A DNA stretch of 16,631 bases from Synechococcales cyanobacterium PMM_0003 (GTDB taxonomy: Bacteria > Cyanobacteriota > Cyanobacteriia > Pseudanabaenales > Pseudanabaenaceae): contig CASBRC010000216.1 of the NCBI GenBank assembly GCA_949128015.1, positions 1-16,631 on the forward strand, in the 5' to 3' direction. This document shows, piece after piece, positions 14,219-16,631 of the stretch (its first letter is position 1; each line of letters begins with the position of its first letter). Both the position numbers and the translations under genes were made by a program. Below the pieces are notes generated by a model, which was not told where the DNA came from, searched no databases, and saw only the letters and a list, made by a program, of their open reading frames with translations.

Positions 14219-14405
14219 ATTTTAGTTCGTCATATTTTTTATTGAATCGTTTTTTCGCCTGTTCATAAACCTCCGTGGTGATAGAGGTAAAGCTATTATC
14301 TTTGGCGTAGGTTTCAATCTTTTTACGAGCAAAGGGACGAACAAAAAAAGGAATATCTTTGAGCTTTTCTTCTGCTTCCGATGTCCATATAATTTTTTCA
14401 CTCAT
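14217..14405 (-). CDS. Small PCP_red-domain protein (ChlB C-terminal-like)
   Basis: The 62-residue product consists of a single PCP_red domain. WTSEAEEKLKDIPFFVRPFA matches the domain consensus (W-T-x-E-A...IPFFVR...AR), followed by RKKIETYAKDNSFTSITTEV and a basic tail. In ChlB, the light-independent protochlorophyllide reductase subunit, this domain forms the C-terminus; free-standing copies of about 60 residues occur in photosynthetic bacteria and their role is not settled. A link with tetrapyrrole or photosynthesis proteins is an inference from the domain only. The gene is convergent with modB, shares a hairpin with it, and lies divergent from the carotenoid oxygenase. No N-terminal sorting signal or membrane segment is evident. 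Confidence 0.85.
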   Translation of the reverse strand: MSEKIIWTSEAEEKLKDIPFFVRPFARKKIETYAKDNSFTSITTEVYEQAKKRFNKKYDELK

Positions 14406-14456
14406 TGATTTTACCTACGTTAATTTATACTTTACAAAGTTTAACAGAAATTCAAA

Positions 14457-14501
14457 AACCAAAAAAAAATACAGCGCAGAGCGCCATATTTCCTTTTGGT
14501 T
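14457..14501. repeat. Imperfect palindrome in the divergent spacer
   Basis: AACCAAAAAAAAATACAGCGC (counting 21 bases from 14457) pairs with the inverse sequence ending TTTTGGTT at 14501, with about 17 of 21 positions matching and a three-base loop AGA. TACAGCGC recalls the ends of the family II elements, so this may be a decayed relative. It is the only clear structure in the 169-bp spacer between the PCP_red gene and the carotenoid oxygenase gene; promoters for both presumably lie here but none was recognised. Confidence 0.45.
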
Positions 14502-14574
14502 AATTATGCCAAGCATCTAAAAACACTAATATTTCGTCATCCCAATCAATCCAGCCTTTTTAATCAACAAAATC

Positions 14575-15999
14575 ATGACTACAACTACTCAAAAAACAGC
14601 ATCTTGGGCAAAGGCGATCGCAAAACCAGCGACTGAATTTCCGATCACCCAACTCTCGACGATTTCTGGCAAGATTCCTGAAAATCTCAAAGGCTCCCTT
14701 TATCGCAATGGTCCTGGAAGATTGGAGCGCGGCGGATTACAAGTGGGACATTGGTTTGATGGTGATGGTGCAATTTTGGCAGTGCATTTTGCGGAAGGGC
14801 AAGCCCGTGCGACTTATCGCTATGTTCAAACTGAAGGATATTTAATAGAAGAGAAAGCTGATAAATTGATCTTTGGCAATTACGGCATGGCTCCCACAGG
14901 GGCTTGGTTACAGCGCTTTGGTAAGTCTTCTAAAAATGTGGCAAATACTTCTGTTATTGCTTTACCCGATAAACTTCTCGCTCTTTGGGAAGGTGGTTTA
15001 CCCCATGCGCTCGATTTGGAAACCTTGGAAACATTCGGTTTAGAAAATCTGGAAGGTTTGGAAAACCGCTTGCCCTATTCGGCACATCCCAAACGCGATC
15101 CTCTGACAGGCGAGATTTTTAACTTTGGGGTTTCCTATGGGCAGAAGGCGACTTTACATATTTACCGTAGCGATCGCAATGGCAAATTGATCAAAAAAAG
15201 TCAGACTAATTTGCAAGGGCTGCCGATGATCCATGACTTTGTAATGGCAGGAGATTATCTGATTTTCTCTGTACCACCTTTGCGGATGAATCCATTTCCT
15301 GTGTTGCTTAATTTACAAAGCTATAGCGAATCATTGCAATGGAAGCCCCAAGAAGGTACAGAGGTTCTCGTGTTCAATCGTCATAATTTGGAATTGGTTA
15401 GTCGTAGCGTGACTGAGCCTTGGTTTCAGTGGCATTTTGGCAATGGTCATAGCGATCGCGATGGGAATGTCGTATTTGATTTGATTCGCTATCCTGACTT
15501 TACCACCAATCAATTTCTGAAAGAAGTTGCTTCTGGTAAAACTAAAACTCAAGCTAAAGGGACTTTTTGGCAAATGCGCCTTAATCCCAAGACGGGCGAA
15601 TTTCGAGAAACCTCACAATTAATTGATCGCGGCTGCGAATTTCCGAGCGTATCCCCTGCGGAGGTTGGTCAAAACTCTCGCTATACCTATCTCTCTACTC
15701 GTCGAGCTGATACCAATCTCACCGAATTATTTGATGCGATCGCAAGTTACGATTATCAAACCCATACGCTCACCGAAGCTGACTTTGGTGCAAATCGCTA
15801 TCCGATGGAGCCATTATTTGCACCCGACCCCACCAATCCCGATCGCGGCTGGATAATCACCGTCGTATTTGATGGCGATCGCAAATGTTCGGAAGTCTGG
15901 ATATTTGATAGCGATCAATTAGATTGTGAACCAGTCTGTCGCTTAGCTTTACCTAGCATTGTCCCAACAGGCTTTCATGGCACATGGCGATCGCAATAA
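14575..15999 (+). CDS. Carotenoid cleavage oxygenase (apocarotenoid 15,15'-oxygenase-like)
   Basis: The product has 474 residues, close to the 490 of the Synechocystis apocarotenoid oxygenase. All four iron-binding histidines of the RPE65/CCD family are visible: SAHPKRD (His171), MIHDF (His220), WHFGNGH (His287) and FHGTW (His468 near the C-terminus). The N-terminal LKGSLYRNGPGRLERGG and HWFDGDGAI are classic family blocks, and YTYLSTRRAD and EPLFAPDP lie in later blades of the propeller. These non-haem Fe(II) enzymes split a polyene double bond with O2; the ACO type makes retinal from apocarotenals. Cleavage site and substrate are inferred, not shown. No signal peptide is seen. The gene stands alone on the plus strand, ending just before a large palindromic structure. 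Confidence 0.95.
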   Translation: MTTTTQKTASWAKAIAKPATEFPITQLSTISGKIPENLKGSLYRNGPGRLERGGLQVGHWFDGDGAILAVHFAEGQARATYRYVQTEGYLIEEKADKLIFGNYGMAPTGAWLQRFGKSSKNVANTSVIALPDKLLALWEGGLPHALDLETLETFGLENLEGLENRLPYSAHPKRDPLTGEIFNFGVSYGQKATLHIYRSDRNGKLIKKSQTNLQGLPMIHDFVMAGDYLIFSVPPLRMNPFPVLLNLQSYSESLQWKPQEGTEVLVFNRHNLELVSRSVTEPWFQWHFGNGHSDRDGNVVFDLIRYPDFTTNQFLKEVASGKTKTQAKGTFWQMRLNPKTGEFRETSQLIDRGCEFPSVSPAEVGQNSRYTYLSTRRADTNLTELFDAIASYDYQTHTLTEADFGANRYPMEPLFAPDPTNPDRGWIITVVFDGDRKCSEVWIFDSDQLDCEPVCRLALPSIVPTGFHGTWRSQ

Positions 16000-16001
16000 C
16001 A

Positions 16002-16128
16002 GCAATTCTTATTATGAAACCAACTTTGGGGTTTGCAGCGCCGTAGGCGCTGCAAACCCCAAAATTGGTTTTTTGAAAGGCAGCCGTAGGCTGCCTTTCA
16101 AAAAACCAATTTCTATAATGAGAATTGC
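16002..16128. repeat. Family III compound palindrome with two adjacent hairpins
   Basis: An outer imperfect pair (GCAATTCTTATTATGAAA from 16002 with its inverse ending at 16128) encloses two hairpins, each with a GTA loop: one at 16020-16068 (23 bp, one mismatch) and one at 16063-16111 (23 bp, perfect). They share the segment AATTGG at 16063-16068, so the two full stems cannot form together. The structure begins two bases after the stop codon of the carotenoid oxygenase and may stabilise or end its message, although no terminal U-run follows on the plus strand. Confidence 0.75.
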
Positions 16129-16209
16129 GATCTCAATAAATTTGAAATCGCTGCAAAGCATTGCTTTCAAATATAATTGGGTTGCTTACTCAATTACAAA
16201 GTTTCTTTA

Positions 16210-16629
16210 ATGCCACCAAGGTTACAAGTCAAAAATGAAGATTGCTCACCGCTAGGGCTATATGTTCTTCAATATTTAGATGAGCAAGACATTAGTATGA
16301 ACCATCTTGCCGAGTTAACTGGTGTGCCACAGCCACGACTGCGTGGGGCTTGCTTTAAAGGCACTTGCCCAACGCCTGAGACTTTAAGAAAATTAGCTAA
16401 AATCATGGGTAAGCACCATTTAGAGCTTTACACCTTGGCTTATCAAGGCAGGATTGAGCAAGTTCCTGAAGATGTGGATGATAATTTACTGGATATATTA
16501 ATTAGGCAAATGCTCGAAGCAGCAAGAGAATTGAATCTTGCCATGCCCAAGACACAGCCTTCTAAAGCAAAAATCCGCAAAGCTTTAGTAGAGTTAGGTT
16601 TTAGAGAAAAGCGTGAAGAAATTCCTTAA
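16210..16629 (+). CDS. Small helix-turn-helix (XRE/Cro-like) protein
   Basis: The 139-residue product has an XRE-like helix-turn-helix domain at about residues 13-75: LGLYVLQYLDEQDISMNHLA, then ELTGVPQPRLRGACFKG (recognition-helix region) and TPETLRKLAKIMGKHHLELY. The second half is helical and charged (DDNLLDILIRQMLEAARELN, then AKIRKALVELGFREKREE) and is not recognised; it may mediate dimerisation. The ATG at 16210 was preferred to an upstream TTG at 16177. The gene is complete and ends two bases before the window edge. No toxin gene is visible before it, and what follows is outside the window, so an antitoxin role can neither be claimed nor excluded. Probable DNA-binding regulator; target unknown. 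Confidence 0.78.
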   Translation: MPPRLQVKNEDCSPLGLYVLQYLDEQDISMNHLAELTGVPQPRLRGACFKGTCPTPETLRKLAKIMGKHHLELYTLAYQGRIEQVPEDVDDNLLDILIRQMLEAARELNLAMPKTQPSKAKIRKALVELGFREKREEIP

Positions 16630-16631
16630 TC

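Noticed and set aside
16177..16209. TTG start for the helix-turn-helix gene at 16177
   Set aside because: The ATG at 16210 directly precedes the conserved-looking part; the added residues look like translated spacer.

Overview
The window looks like chromosomal DNA of a cyanobacterium. The octamer GCGATCGC (HIP1, a cyanobacterial signature) and its GCGATCG derivatives occur in almost every gene. The gene content agrees: MenD of phylloquinone synthesis, a carotenoid oxygenase with the residues of the Synechocystis type, a PCP_red-domain protein related to the ChlB C-terminus, a cyanobacterial-type folate-biopterin transporter and a type IV pilus/type II secretion ATPase. Many protein starts lack a clear Shine-Dalgarno sequence. 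The long-hairpin style of the spacers suggests a filamentous Pseudanabaena-like genome, but that placement is a guess.

Layout. 1-2231 (minus): menD (3' end outside the window) and maf, overlapping by ATGA. 2668-4101 (plus): a folate-biopterin transporter, bracketed by two direct copies of a 181-bp palindromic repeat, one of which carries a second element. 4433-7828 (minus): an FtsH/M41-like protease without an AAA domain, a VanY-type D,D-carboxypeptidase, a VOC protein and trpD. 7976-10114 (minus): a 712-residue polysaccharide enzyme fusing two glycosyltransferase halves, a STAS domain and an initiating sugar-phosphate transferase. 10383-10667 (plus): a DUF427 protein. 10759-12453 (minus): a PilB/GspE ATPase. 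12484-14174 (plus): modA and modB of a molybdate importer, with no modC. 14217-14405 (minus): a 62-residue PCP_red protein. 14575-15999 (plus): the carotenoid oxygenase. 16210-16629 (plus): a small helix-turn-helix protein.

The genes are mostly unrelated housekeeping and accessory functions. The two striking things are the four-module exopolysaccharide fusion, which on family knowledge could hold the first two steps of repeat-unit assembly plus a phospho-switch domain in one chain, and the dense set of non-coding palindromic elements. I see at least three families. Family I has TAAGTAG ends, is about 106 bp when full length, and has a core stem AAAAGCTGTGGCGCACGC. Family II is 105 bp with TACAGC/GCTGTA ends and a variable stem. 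Family III has cores related to AACCAATTTTGGGGTTTGC. A larger 181-bp repeat has GTAGGGG/CCCCTAC ends. Copies differ by paired substitutions in the two arms, elements sit inside other elements, and element ends supply stop codons to two genes. No transposase, RNA gene or CRISPR array is visible.
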